A DNA stretch of 64,000 nt from Dendrophyllia cribrosa (GCA_024195265.1 JAJLRJ010000009.1:14026291-14090290), one strand, 5' to 3'; counted from the first letter of the stretch, positions 40,879-53,554 are shown. Notes: generated by a model not told the origin, from the sequence alone. Translations and numbers: made by a program.

Positions 40879-41544
40879 AGGATTAACTTTGTTTCTCTCT
40901 GCTGCGTTCGTTTCTGATACCTGTTTGCCCAAACAAATCACTTCAAACACTACATGAAGGTATGAGCAAAAAAGGTACCAAAATAGCCTGACCTATTCCC
41001 TTGTGATTCCAAGAAATAACACTAATTGTTTGTGCGCCTCTCTTTTTTATAAACATAACTTCATGTGAATAAAGGAACCTTGATTTAGGGACGTATTGAG
41101 TCTTATTCCGTGGTCTTCAGTGTACATGTATCAGTTAGTCTCATTCTAAAAATTTGCACATAGCAACAGGTGAAGTCCCACCGAACAACTTGGTAAGGGT
41201 TTTTACAAGTCTTTTAAAAAAACTTCAATTTTTTTCTGGGGAAGAATGCCCCATACCCAGCGAGTAACAAAGGCCCTCAGGCACTTTAAAAAGGCTGATC
41301 TGCCAACCTGTAGAAAGCAACGAAAAATACTGTGTGCTCCGCCTGTATTAAAATTAAAGTATCACTGTCTCTAAATCTGACTCATAGTTAAGGGTCTTTG
41401 CTTCATAGAAGTAACTTTTATAATCCCATTTTCGAAATATATTTTTTTTAATTGTTTTTCACCTATTTCTTGTTCAAAATTTTCCCATATTCCTATTTTC
41501 GCAACCCTCCAACCTGCGTAACACCATGCATTATTCTTATAGTG

Positions 41545-41975
41545 TGTGTATATTATTTCTTATCGTAATCGTTATTCTCTCCGCGTTAGAAGGCATATAA
41601 GGCCGTCGCACTGCCTGACTAACCTGTCCTGTTCTGCGCTGCCGATGTTACCCACCGAGTGTGTTGCTTCGGCGCTATCGGCTTTTGGGCTTCCCGCAAG
41701 CTTTGACCCAACAGCTGTTATCCCAGTTTGGGTTGTATCGTCAACGTTTTCAATTTCCGTAACAGCTGGCTTTTTACGGGGCAGGGTTGTTAGCCTGCGC
41801 CCAACCCACAACCTGGGGGGCCAGTGGATCGCACTTTGTCTGGCCCCTACCCTTCGACCTGTCTTGCTTGGATGACCCTACCAGGAGAGGAGACTAAACT
41901 CCCACCCGCATAGTTCTATGGGTCATTGAGACTCGCTAGTCCCCGACCACCACAAGGTGACGATCCCCCCCGGGG
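41545..41975 (+). repeat. Putative LINE 3'-end relic
   Basis: A moderately GC-rich block carries ctcccacccgcatagttcta, tgggtcattgagactcgcta and ccgaccaccacaaggtgacg, ending in a C-rich tail. The style resembles a non-LTR retrotransposon 3' UTR, but no RT residues are present. No gene was found between 40.9 and 42.7 kb. Confidence 0.35.
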
Positions 41976-42074
41976 TGTAAATTACTTATATGGGAATAAA
42001 ACTGGACTGGAGTGTAGAAAGGCTTAACACCAGCCTTTAGAGGGGTCTTGAGATTTTTGGAAAGTCTGCGTTCC

Positions 42075-42345
42075 CTTTACCCTTTCACTCCCAGAGTCAA
42101 TAATGGAGACATGTAGAGTAGTTCTCAATTTTGAGTCTGGATAAAATCCGGCATTCGTTTCTTGATTTTCTAGTTTGACTTGTACATAGATTCATTTCAT
42201 TTTTATATTTTTATATAGCCCTTTAGTAACAGCGCTTTAGAATATTTATAGTTTTAGCGCTATAGAAATGAATGAATTATTATTTAATTGAACCGCTTCA
42301 GCAGTATTTTTACATGGTGCCGTCTATTTTTCAATATTTAAAAAA
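42075..42345 (-). repeat. aacccttaactct-family repeat, interrupted copy
   Basis: Start and end (ccctttcactcccagagtca ... gcagtatttttacatggtgc) match the family in reverse. About 140 bp of unrelated AT-rich sequence lies between the two matching parts. Confidence 0.5.
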
Positions 42346-42616
42346 AAAACTTAATTTGGGATTTTTCTTTGATTTTGATGTTTGGCCAAATGACGTTTGC
42401 TTTCTGTCAAGGGCGCGCAGTAAGAATAAAGTGGGGTCCACACGGACATAAACAAAGAACAGAGCCAATTTTGTTTCCGAAGTCGAGATTAGTTTGGTCA
42501 GCACTTTAAAATGGTGGTTCTGGTAACGTGAATGAAACCTTTAACACTAGTTAAGATTCACCGTTTTGAACCACAACGACAACAAAACCCAGAGACGGAT
42601 TCAGCAATTTTTGATT

Positions 42617-42700
42617 GGGGGGGGGGGGGGGGGGGGGGGGGCCGGACTCTGATACAGAAAACACTACTCCCCACCCCCCCCCCCCCCCCCCCCCCCCCTA
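42617..42700. repeat. Facing poly-G and poly-C tracts
   Basis: A G run of more than 20 bases (42619-42641) is followed after ~35 bp by a C run of more than 20 bases (42676-42698). Together they could form a long G/C hairpin or quadruplex. The exact length is unreliable in any assembly. Confidence 0.7.
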
Positions 42701-42719
42701 TCTATCTTGTCCTTACTGC

Positions 42720-44167
42720 TTAAGGTGATTCCCTAGTTTTGCATTGCGCATCACTACTGCGCATAATAAATTGCGTCATTTGCGCGTGCACGAGCGCGCG
42801 CGCACTCCGAAGCAAGAGGGTTTCCTTTAAGGTGGCTGAATACAGTTTGCGCGCGCTCTTCAAATTTCAGCTGCTTACGCGAGTTAGCGCGCGCAGAGTT
42901 TTGAGAAAAACAAGCGTGGCGTTCAGCGATCATTTTATTTTGCCCAGCGTGGATCGCAAAAGTGTTGTTTATCGTCTTAAAATCAAACAATTTGTTGTTT
43001 GTAAAAATGTTTGTTAAATCAATAGATAATATAACGAACCATTGAAGAAATACACCACATTTTTGGTCGTTTTGTCTTTGGATTGAGAACCCAGTCAAAT
43101 CCAACGCATGCGCAGTTGACCAAAAAATTGTGACTGGATGTTTTAGCGACTTTCCTTGGAAACGTGCTGATTTCTACGAAACCACTCATTAGAATTTCAC
43201 GAAATTTGGCACAATAATAGTTCCGAATATGCCGAACTCGCCTGCCATCAAAAATTTGAAATCTAACAGAGGGGATTTTTACAAAACCTATACATATTAA
43301 ACCACAAATTACGGAAGATCCCTCTGTCAAAATTACATGAGACCAGTATTAACATACGAACATTTTTACGAGTTTACTGGAGTCAAATGACGGACAAAAT
43401 CTAATGACTAGATTTTCTGAAAATAAACGAAACCAAATATTGCAGGCTCATTTACAATCCACCGTGTTGCCATGGCAACAGCCTAAAAGCTCAACAAAAA
43501 TAAGAAAATATTTAGCTTGTTGCTTAACCGTATGCCTCACCAATTTTGGACGCCCAGACGTTAGTGGTTTTAAAATGACAATGAATGACGCTTAGGTACA
43601 GTGAAACTGTGTTCAGCCACCTTAAGGATTCAATTACAAAGAGGATTTCGCGCTGGTCGGGAACAATAGCTTGACAACGAGCACGGTGACCCCCAATTTT
43701 TAATGCAGAAATTTAAATGATACACGGTTGACTACAATATATCGCGATTTAAAGAAAAGTTAAAAATTCTGCTTTGAAATATTTGTATTTGAATGCTGTA
43801 AAGAACACGTCTTCAGGTAGTGTTGGGTATGCGCGCGCGCCGCGAATTCTTTAATTTCTTTCATAATCTTAATTTCTGGTCAACTAAAATAGTTTATAAT
43901 GTAAGATCAAAGTCAATTTTGTTGAACTGCTCTATTATTTTAATCCAAGCAATGATTTTTTTTTTAGAAATTATAGTCTGATTACTAGGGTTCAGTAATG
44001 AAACCTCGCGGGTCGTATAGTTACTATAATGGCCATCCATGTTGTGCAAAAACGAGCACGGTGACCCCTATTTTTTATTTCATTTTTGTGATGCTCATAA
44101 CATAATTACCATCTGGACCAAGTTTTAGAAAATCGTAAAAATTCCTTTTTCAATGGAATCACCTTAA
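42720..44167. mobile_element. TTAA-ended non-autonomous transposon (outer)
   Basis: The ends TTAAGGTGATTCC (42720-42732) and GGAATCACCTTAA (44155-44167) are perfect 13-bp inverted repeats that include TTAA, as in piggyBac or Kolobok targets. The interior contains cgagcacggtgacccc twice (43678 and 44054) and no transposase. A second TTAA element is nested inside. Confidence 0.7.
42827..43625. mobile_element. TTAA-ended non-autonomous transposon (nested)
   Basis: The ends TTAAGGTGGCTGAATACAG and, inverted, CTGTGTTCAGCCACCTTAA have one mismatch in about 19 bp. Length is 799 bp, with TTAA on both sides. Its end motif resembles that of the outer element (TTAAGGTG), so both may use related transposases. 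No coding capacity. Confidence 0.7.
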
Positions 44168-45332
44168 AATCGGTCGTCTCCGATAATACGTACCTTTCGG
44201 TATATCCACGAATTTCTTTAAAAGTGCCTGGGAAGCGGAGTTCTTTTTTTCTTTTTTGAGTATTTAGAAAGTTTATAACTTCCAGACAATTCCGAGACTT
44301 TCAAAGCCTTAATTAAAAAAAAGCTGGTAATTTTTATTTTTACAAGTCCAAAAATTAACGCTACTTTGCTTCAAAAATGGTTCTCAAATCGCGCAGTCAA
44401 AATATAACGTGACGTGAAGAGAAGACTTTCCAATATGGCGGCGAGTTAATAGTCTTGTCCCTAAGACTTCACTCAAGACCCCACGCGCCTGGGATATAAT
44501 TTCGTCCCTTGTTAGCAACACCTGTCACCTGAATCAGCTTTAGTGATTGACGGTTGAAACAGATTGACAAAAGCACCTGACCAATAAAGATCTTTGGTCA
44601 TATCATTGGATAAACGCAAATTCACTTTCCTTAAATAATTTACCTCAATTCATAATATCATGCTTTTTTCTAACTTGTACACTACTGCCAAAAAAAAAAC
44701 AATACAATATACCGGCGCTATATTTTGTCCGCATAAACGTGACAAAGGAGTTTCTTAATTTTCATTTCGCTTCCTCAAGGCTGGCAGGATACTTCCTCTT
44801 TCGTAATAGATGCGAACAAATAATCACAAAAAAGACTAAATGCAAATGCGATAATGGATCCGTCTTGTATATCATATTAAATCGCAGGCAAAGCTGTCAA
44901 AAGACACCATATGATTCAGGGCGACAAAACGCCGTATTCAATGGCTAGAAGCGCTTACTTGAAAAAATAATAAGCGACGATAACATTTGAAAGAGGTAAT
45001 GTTAGTTTAGGTTAGGAAATCGTTTAAAAAACTGTTTACAAGGATTCGCTGTTATATTTACGCTTTAAACCAAGAAAAGCAAGTCATTCGTGGGTTTATG
45101 ATTTATTTATATTCCAAAACTTAAGCTTTCAAATTCGTGCTGAATATTTAACGAGCGACAATTAGCCGGTTGCTATCCTCGCTGTTGCTAAGCTAACACG
45201 TCGAAGTTGAAAGCCCAATATTCAGCGGCTTACGATTTTCAAGCGAGAATTGGACTGAAAAACAGTTTGTTGAGGCAGCCGTGAGAAACAAACTGTTTGT
45301 TGAAAGCGTTTGTTTGACTAAGCGTGAACAAA
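44168..45332. other. Upstream region of the TRIM-NHL gene
   Basis: No gene is supported here. The last ~90 bp before the start hold an imperfect inverted pair (aaaacagtttgttga / aacaaactgtttgttg, 45257-45303). No TATA box was recognised. Confidence 0.4.
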
Positions 45333-48300
45333 ATGTCTTCATCTATAATTGCCGGAGTAAACGTCGAAAGCATATCAAGACATCTGAATTGCAGTCTTTG
45401 TAAAAGGCTGATTCGAAACCCGAAACTTCTTCCATGCTTACATTCGTTTTGCCAAGTTTGCGTTCAAGGTCTTGCCGATAAACTCGCTCCAAATGAACTT
45501 CTGGTCTGTCCGCACTGCAAAACAGACGCAGACGTTTCAAGAGATGAAGTTGAGGCTTTGCCGGTTAATTCCTTCTTAGATAACATGTTAGATATTGCAT
45601 TGATAAATTCGAGCGACAAAGAACCCGTTCCTTGTTCGAATTGCGACTCCGTGTCTGCAGCAACATCAAGATGCGTCGATTGTGGGGAGTTCCTTTGCGA
45701 AAGATGCTACAGTGTTCACAAAAGGATTCGTCAGACGAAAGAACACAAGATTCTGACAATCTCCGAGCTTCTCGAAAGCAATACCGGCGAAGATTTACAC
45801 AGGCCGGCATTTTGCAGTATCCATCGCAGCGAGCAACTGAAATACTACTGCGAGACGTGCAACGAAGCAGTATGCAGGGATTGTGTTCTTATCGAACATC
45901 GCCAGCACAAATACGATTACATCAAAGACTCGAAGAAAATACAAAAACAGAAGACGATTATGGAGAACTTGTTTGAGCAGTGCGCGGGAAATGTTCCAGT
46001 ACTGGAAAAGTCGATAAGAGAAATCCAAGGCATTTCTGATGCACTACACGGCAGACTCGCGACAGTAAAAGCGGAAATTCGTGAGACAGCTTTACAGCAA
46101 ATTAAAGTTATAAAGGCAAGAGAGACAAAACTTTTGACGGAAGTACAAAAGATTCACAACGCCAAAGCAGCTATCTTGCGGCGCCAAAAAGACAAACTGG
46201 AAGACGATTTCGCTAAGTTTAGAGCAGGCTGCGATTTTTCAGAGCAGGTTTTAAAATACGCCAACGAAGTGGAACTGCTCTCGCTTAAAGCTCACATCAC
46301 AAAGAGATTAACAGAATTGAAAAATACTGAACTTGATTGCAAGCCACACGAAAACGCTGAACTAATTTACGAAGTGGATAATAAGGAAGCTGAGAACACG
46401 CTGTATCAGTCTTTGGGTAGTCTAAAAGCTGACGGTCAATATTTGTTGCTAGAAGACATCGAGATTCCTTCCACAAATGGAAGTGCGAACGAATCAGAAT
46501 ATATGACTCCGAAAGAAGTTCCAATTTCCGTGGAATTACGAGACGTCAGCGGAGTTTTGCTTCCTCCCGAAATAATTCATCAAGGTAAACGTTTCTTTTC
46601 TTCATCCTTAAAAGAAAAAACTTATTTTTTCACGCCCAGTTGCATTTTTTTTAGTGTAACCCGAAACGCGCAAATTTTCTCTATTTTTTTATCTGAAAAA
46701 AAAAAGTCATTTCTGAGTTTATCTTAGTCCAACATAACGTTTGAGTTTCCCATGCTTAATATCGTATCGTTCAAATAAATTAATTAAATAACTCTTTCCG
46801 TTAATCAAAATGAAGTTAGATTGTCGGATAATAACATTAAAAATCGCGTGAGTGAGCATAAGTGATACTTACACCTCTTTGTATTAAATTCCCAAAGGCT
46901 CAGTTTACTTGTTTCCGCCAGCTGACAAAACGCCATAACTAAGTTGATTTTTAATGGCAGATTTTTTTCCTGGACCACAGGGAGCCTAGGCTCACAACAG
47001 GAATTCTCAACGACAAAAATATAAGGATTTGTCTGGGATTTTATCGTGAGTTTAGAAGCCATAAAGCCGCCAAGAAACAACAGATAGACATTATTTAATG
47101 AAATATGAACACTTTAATTGCTGTTTATTTTTATCAAACTCGTGATAAAATCCCATGAAAATCCTTATATTTTTGTCGAGTGAGAATTCCTGTTGCAAGC
47201 CTGGACTCCCTGTGGGGTGACTTGGCGACCTGTCCACTTCATGCATTACGTCATCCAGTTCTCTTTCATTTCACACATGTATTTAGCACGCGAGTACCAA
47301 CTGGGGACACTTTCCAGATCTAATTGAAATTTGGAAGTGTTGGTTTTTGAGGATAGGGGGGAAACCGGAGTACCCGGAGAAAAACCTGTCGGAGCAAGGA
47401 GAGAACCAACAACAAACTCAACCCACATATGACGCCGAGGCCGGGAATCGAACCCAGGCCACATTGGTGGGAGTACTCTTGGGAAGCTAATTTGTCGCAG
47501 CTCTTGCCGCATTAGAATTAAGATTTTCGCCTGTGTAAGATAAAATTTTACACTATCAGACAAAAAGACAAATTACGGGATATTTTTGGTTTAAAAAAAA
47601 ACCATGTGCAACATGTTCTAGCCAATCACAGTAAGCGTACTGCTACTGTAACCCTGATCAAGAGGAGCGACCAAGAGCAAAACCAAAACCAGTTTTGCAA
47701 CCTCGTCCCCAGGGACCCTCCACTTTCAAAACGGCGGGGTAGGCGTAGAAACACCACGCTCGCCTCCGCCATTTTGCATTAGCTGCACGTTTTTGCTTTT
47801 GTCTGTGATTGGTTCATTGTGAGGATAAGAAGAGAGATGGGGAAGAAATGGTTATGGTGCATACGCATTATCTGGCGTTGCTGATCAGTTCAGTATATTC
47901 TGCTTAATTATGTTTCGGTGTTGTAAGGAGAAATTATGTTACTCAGACTTGTGAATTTCATCCTTTTCAATCCCAGCTGATGGTCAGTCCTACACAGCAT
48001 ACCATCCATACTTCAATGGCATCTTCTCATTTGCTGTGTTCGCGCGTGGACAAATGGTGGAAGGATTCCCGCTGGACATAAACATCGGGGACATCGCGCC
48101 TCGCGCGCGAAGCGCAAAGAAAGCTATCGCGGGGAGTGGGTCTAAGTTTGGAAGGCTAAGTGATCCCCAGGGGGTGGCAGTGGATCAAGACAGTCACGTC
48201 ATTGTTAGTGACTCGCGCAACCACCGCCTCCAGGTATGTGCCTTGGTTGTGACTAAATCATACCGTCCAGAAGGACGTCGGACACTTTATTGAGACTTAT

Positions 48301-49060
48301 ATAACGTAATGTCTAAAATCCTCACTCAGGATTAAACCTGTGACCTCAGCTAGGCTTAGGCTTACATAGCCTACCGTACCACTGTACCACCTAGCTTCTC
48401 GGGTTGCTTAGTCCTAAATTTAACAAAATAAACTGCTATCCCTAACCGTAACTGAAAGCTAACCAGTTACTCCGTTATATAAGTCTCAATAAGGTGTCCG
48501 ACGTCCTTCTGGACGGTATGATTTGGGCTTGACCATGTGCCTTGTTGTAAGCTATCGTTTGGGATCAACAATGAAGTTAATTGTGTTTTCGCTAGGATGG
48601 TAAGCGACTTGAAGTAAAGAAAGTATGACAGTGCATGTCTTTGTCTGTTGTTTGATAGGTGTTTGACATGGATGGGAATTTCCGCTTCCGGTTTGGGTCG
48701 CCCGGAAGTCGCGATGGTCATTTCCAGTCTCCTAGTGGAGTGGCTGTCACCCGCGAAGGGAACATTGTTGTTGCGGACACGATGAACAACAGAATCCAGG
48801 TGTGTGTTTCAAGAAGTCCGAATACTAAATAGTCAAACCATTGAATGCAGAGGTCCACACGACGCAGAAATTAAACTTGCTGGTAGTTTCCGGATCTTCC
48901 TTGATAAAGATCTCGTGCCAGGCGTCACTTGAATGTGAAAATACAAAAGTGAATGCAAGGCTGGCACTACGGCAAAGGATTCAGTTTTGTATTTTCACAA
49001 AATAGTCATCCCTAAGCCAAGTCCAAGTTATTCATCAGTTAGTTATTGAAACAATTATTT

Positions 49061-49093
<33 letters not shown>

Positions 49094-50052
49094 AGAATTC
49101 AGTAATTCAACTAATCAGTCAGGCAGTAAATTAATCAGTCAAACAGTCGTCAGGCAGTCAGTCAGTCATTTAATCAACCAGTCAGTCGATCAGTCTGTCA
49201 TTCAGTCAATCAGTTGTCAATCGTTCGCCAGTCAGTCAGTCAATCAGTCGGTCAGTCAGTCAATCACTCGTCAGTTAGTCAGTCAGTCAGTCAATTAGCT
49301 GTCAATCATTCGTCAGTGAATTAGTCAGTCAGTCAGTCAGAAAGTGAGGAATGAGGGAAACGCACTGCGACGCTGTAGGAATTTCTTCTTTGTCTCCACA
49401 ATTTGACGTCTGGAACACGATTTGCCTGACAAATTAGGCTATCACACCACGCATTTTAATTAAAATACTGTTTTTGCAGATTTTTTCGAAAGAAGGCAAG
49501 TTCATCAAAAAGTTTGGCAAGGGATCCATGCAGAGTGAACGCTTATACCAGCCGTACGGCTTGGCAGTCGACAGCGAGGAACGTCTGTTTGTTGTGGATC
49601 GTGGCAATGCTCGTGTAATTGTTTTCAATCAAGAAGGCCAGATAATATTGTCATTTGGTTCCCTTGGCGATGGTAATGGTCAGTTCAACTGCCCAACTGG
49701 TGTAGCGGTCGACAGTAAAGGTCACGTGATTGTGACCGACTTCGGAAACGATCGGGTTCAGGTGTTTAGCTCCAATGGTCAGTTTTTGTTTAAGTTCGGG
49801 AAGAGCGGAAGGGGCGACGGAGAGCTCAATTGGCCGACCGGAATCGCCACTGACGCCGACGATCACATCATCGTGAGCGACTCGTACAATCATCGGATAC
49901 AGATATTTAACGATGATGGTTCGTTTCTGACTCGATTTGGAACCGAGGGAAATAATAGAGGACAGTTCAAAAGGCCCGAGGGTGTGGCCGTGACAACACA
50001 GGGAAATATCGTTGTTGCGGATTGGGGGAATGATAGAATACAAGTTTTTTAA
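45333..50052 (+). CDS. TRIM-NHL E3 ubiquitin ligase (TRIM2/3/71-like), complete
   Basis: Four exons, 45333-46584, 47977-48233, 48659-48799 and 49480-50052, join in phase to 740 aa. The C3HC4 RING uses C20, C23, C35, H37, C40, C43, C59 and C62. B-box 1 starts at C101-x2-C104; B-box 2 has C161-x2-H164 ... C173, C176, C181, C184, H189 and H192. A coiled coil follows at ~205-330. A linker has YMTPKEVP, then a short beta-rich stretch FNGIFSFAVFARGQMVEG in place of a clear full filamin domain. Six NHL repeats form the C-terminus (GVAVDQDSHVIVSD, GVAVTREGNIVVAD, GLAVDSEERLFVVD, GVAVDSKGHVIVTD, GIATDADDHIIVSD, GVAVTTQGNIVVAD), matching a six-bladed propeller. TRIM-NHL proteins ubiquitinate targets and often bind RNA or regulate translation. 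Orthology within the group is unresolved. The ATG at 45333 is the first in frame; reading through the exon 1 donor gives a short unrelated tail. Confidence 0.93.
46972..47217. repeat. Inverted repeat in TRIM-NHL intron 1
   Basis: The arms aggaattctcaacgacaaaa with tataaggattt and their inverse near 47155-47195 are near-identical. The outer parts cctggaccacaggga / actccctgtgggg also face each other. Foldback element. Confidence 0.6.
47275..47480 (-). mobile_element. SINE with tRNA-like B box
   Basis: On the minus strand, GGCCTGGGTTCGATTCCCGG (B box) near 47440-47459 leads into a body ending GAAAGTGTCCCCAGTTGG and CTCGCGTGCTAAATAC. The same tail occurs at 53275-53341, and a degenerate form near 61060-61115. 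Confidence 0.65.
48247..48535. repeat. Inverted repeat in TRIM-NHL intron 2
   Basis: A ~60-bp arm (gactaaatcataccgtccag, aaggacgtcggacac) at 48247-48305 recurs in reverse at 48475-48535. It spans the intron between NHL exons and has no coding content. Confidence 0.65.
49055..49345. repeat. Degenerate (TCAA)n/(TCAG)n tract
   Basis: Perfect (AATC)n at 49060-49093 passes into imperfect cagtcagtcagtcaat-type units for ~250 bp. Simple repeat in TRIM-NHL intron 3. Confidence 0.85.
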
Positions 50053-50175
50053 ATCTGTGAAGTAGATTTGTTTACTAAACAATAATGGATTAAATAGTAG
50101 TACTCATATTTAAGAAGGTATTCATATATCTTGTTTTCGTAAAAATTACCAATTAGTTTATTCAAGAAGACGTTT

Positions 50176-50477
50176 AACCCTTTAACTCCCAAGAGTGTCA
50201 AACATCAAAATTCAAGATAAACTCCCAAATTTCATTTTGTAAAATGTTGAAAAACAAACGGTACCATGCAAAAGAACTGTTGAAGAGGTTTCATTTGAAT
50301 GGTCACGCCATAGAATTTCGTCTTCAGACTAAAAAGTTAGAACAAATGGTACCATGCAAAAGTACTGCTGAAGAGGTTTCATTTGAATGGTCACACCATA
50401 CAATTTCGTCTACAGACTCAAAAGTTAGAACTACACAATATGTCTCCATTATTGACGCTGGGAGTGAAAGGGTTAAT
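50176..50477 (+). repeat. aacccttaactct-family repeat with internal duplication
   Basis: It begins aaccctttaactcccaagag and ends gacgctgggagtgaaagggt. The central unit (catgcaaaagtactgctgaa, gaggtttcatttgaatggtc) is duplicated in tandem. Located about 125 bp after the TRIM-NHL stop. Confidence 0.7.
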
Positions 50478-52293
50478 CGTGAAAGCGTGCTTTATAATTA
50501 TTTTGTTTCGGATTTGGAATTCTCAAGCATGTTAAGGCATGGTTCATCTCTTGGTGTAGACCCCCCGCGAAGTAAATTCATTTCCCCTTTGAAAGTAATG
50601 TTTTTTTTTAGCCCTAACAATCACAAAAAGTATACATCAAACTGGATTTAGCGTCCTTAAATTGCAGATTAACCTACAAAGGCAACAAAAAGATATCTGT
50701 TCTTGCCTTTGATAAGAATTTCATTTAAAAATTAAATGATAAATGGCATTTGATACTAGTGCCCAGCCTCTCATAAACCGCGAGTAGTAAAAAGTGAAGT
50801 GTCGATCGCAAACTTGTGAGCGCAGTGAAAAAATCAAACGAGCGGCAGTGTGCAACTATGCAACTTGGTGTCAGATGACACGACTAGAGCGAGTACGATA
50901 TCAGGTGCGGTTAATGTAAAAGCGAATCACGCCGTGAGACTGTATTGCCTCGAAAAACATTAATTTTTAAGGTTCTATAACGTACCATAATAAATTTTAT
51001 GTAAAACCATCTTTGGTAGTTTATTCATGTTAGTATATATTAACTAAAGGTGGTTCCCTGTTATGTAAGAAGCATGCTTTCTCGTATTTTTGGTGCGTAC
51101 TAAACGCTAAACAAATTTTAAACTTCAGCACTCGCCCACCAAACAAAACCGCTAACTTTGTAGGGGTTGTTTCGATTAGATACCCATACATACATAGAAA
51201 TTTCGGACTCATTTTTCTCTGCCCATCAAGTTTTCGTCGATAATCGTGACTTTGGTCTCGATCTTTTTTATATAAGAACTTTAATTTTTTCATAAGAATG
51301 TACCCAGGCTGAAATTTAGTCAAGAACGTCTCTATTTACCATGTTAACAATGAGCTAAAAAACGTATACAAGTCTTTTTCCATTTTATAATACTTAAGCA
51401 TGTATAGTAATTGGCAAATTTGTAGCTAGAACTTCGTCTATATTTCTTTCTTGTTATTTAGAACTGTGATTTACTGTAAAACTGTACCATTTATCCTAAG
51501 AACATTTTCAGACTCAAAACTCTTTTGTCATGAAAATTGAAACAACCACCAACCCAATTCGTTTGCATGATACCAGCACAAAATCTGATTCCGGTACGAG
51601 TTCATTCCGGTAGCTTTACCGTCGGGATTCATACCGGTACGTTAACGTACACCGGTCGTATACCATGTACTGAATGTTTATGAAATTACTCTCTTAGAAG
51701 ACTGGAACGGGAAACGCATGCGTTATATTTGTCGTTTTTGCCAATACGGTATGAAGTGTACCAGAAGTCATAGCGGTATCATGTAAACAGCACCATAAGA
51801 AATATTGCATGAGGTAGTAGAAGGTTGAATTAACCTCCCGTTTTTATCTAGACTGCCAGCAGTCCCTCTTTGTATAATCGAGCGAGCGAGCAAATACGCG
51901 ATCGGCGATCGACCGAGCGGCGAGCGAGCAAAAGTAATGCAAATCGAGGGGGGCTGGGGAAGAGGCGGGAAAGGAGGGAGGGCTCTCCCCCAGTTTCCCC
52001 TCGGCTCGTTCGCTCGCTCCAGTCTCGCCGAGCTTGTTTTCGTGATAAGCTGACTGAAAAGGGACAGCTGGCAGCCTAGTTTTTATCCAAAAATAAAGCC
52101 ATTGTACATTTTACATTGTACACTGCCGCTAATCTTGGCTTGGCGCGGAGAACCGAACCTCCGAAAACACCATTTTATCGTGTCACGTGACAAGATACTA
52201 CCGATTCTTGGAGTATCACGGCTCCGCCATTTTGAAAGCGGAGAAGGCCCTGGGGACGAGCTTGGCAACATTGCAGCTCGAGCTGAAAACTTT
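50478..52293. other. Intergenic, no supported gene
   Basis: I see no exon. Minor features are a possible AATAAA at 50989-50994, accggta-type repeats at 51590-51660, and gcgagcgagc-rich direct and inverted motifs at 51880-52020. Confidence 0.4.
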
Positions 52294-52456
52294 ATAGAGC
52301 GTTTTCACTTGACGTCGTAGCCGCCATATTGGTGTTCCCGTACAAAAGAATTTTAATTATTAACTTCTTTTGTTAGGAACACCAACATGGCTGCCAATGG
52401 CCTTTGTCATTTGAGTCCCACCGGACTGAAGGTCACGTGAGTGAAAACGCTCTATT
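52294..52456. repeat. MITE with agagcgttttcact ends
   Basis: Ends atagagcgttttcacttgac and tgagtgaaaacgctctat face each other. Inner arms ttggtgttcc and ggaacaccaa form a hairpin around an AT-rich loop. Confidence 0.65.
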
Positions 52457-53357
52457 GATTCTCTTCATCCACTCAAAACGATATCGTGTTTTGTGCTCCT
52501 GGGAGGAGCGTTGCGTGACGACACAAATAACGGCTGCGTAGGAGACTACCTTTTGTGACTTTGGTTTTTAACTCGTGAATCACGCGCGAATTCACGAACA
52601 GTTTTGGCGATTGAAATTGAAGTGCCGGCATAGCGAAGCGAAATTCGCAAGCTCTAAGATTTTATCGCTGAAAGTCCAGCTTTAGAACTTGAATGAACAT
52701 GCTTTTATTCCTTTTATATACGGGGAAAGGATTCTACTTATGCTTGAATTTACTTTTAGTTAAAATTATATTTAGTTAGGCGTTTTAATTGGTACTTTGA
52801 ACACTTAATAGATTGTTATTGTTGTGGTTCAAAATGCAGAAAATGTAGGGAATTTCAAAAGTTGTAAGATTCGTTCAGAAATCATCTCTTGGTCTCAACA
52901 AAGAAAAATTAAGTCCATGTTCTTTTGAAAATGCCATTCCGTTGTCAGAAAACTAAATAAAAGAACCTTAGAGAGGCTTTCAACTTCTTAGCCGTCGATA
53001 CCATTTCGCAAACAACTTCGCATTTCACTGTTCCTCGAGCGCTCACGGACGTACTCTCTCCAGTCCCCTTTGTCACGGTAGCCGTGGTAGCATCTTGCGT
53101 TGTGATTTGCTTAAAGTCCCTAATGCTGTAAACGATACGTAGGATATACGAAAGACCTAATCAGCCAAAAAGTGAACAAACATAACCGACAAACTGCAAG
53201 GCTGATCTGACTACGTAAAAAAGTAGATTTTGCGAGACACCAATACGACAGAAATCGATAAAGCAGGGTAATCACTTTATTTAAGTGTCAAAGGTATCTA
53301 GCACGCGAGTACTAATTGGGGACACTTTCCAGATCTAATTGGATAATTGGGTAGCAA

Positions 53358-53400
53358 CTGCGGACAGCTGTTTCGCCCTGTTGGGGCTCGTCAGCGCGGT
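53358..53400 (-). ncRNA. Hammerhead ribozyme motif, left arm
   Basis: Minus strand: ACCGCG, CTGACGA (53388-53394), stem II GCCC-CAACA-GGGC, GAAAC (53370-53374), AGCTGTC, then CGCAGT. Core bases are intact and stem I has one mismatch. Confidence 0.65.
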
Positions 53401-53554
53401 GTAGCTTGTGGCAAACTAAGAACGACTACAAGAATGCAGTCGTAAATAGATTGCACAATGACCTATACATATTTTGTTGATATTGTGAACGGGTCATTGT
53501 GCATTCTATCTACGACTGCATTCTTGTAGTCGTCCTTAGTTTGCCACAAGCTAC

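Noticed and set aside
42739..43330. Frames of about 100 codons on both strands
   Set aside because: They lie in the nested TTAA transposons, mirror each other and have no domain pattern.
49055..49345. Possible CRISPR-like regular repeat
   Set aside because: It is a degenerate tetranucleotide tract with no spacers, and the organism is an animal.
50244..50651. 135-codon frame after the TRIM-NHL gene
   Set aside because: Its first half is the dispersed aacccttaactct-family repeat, and the rest has no recognisable pattern.
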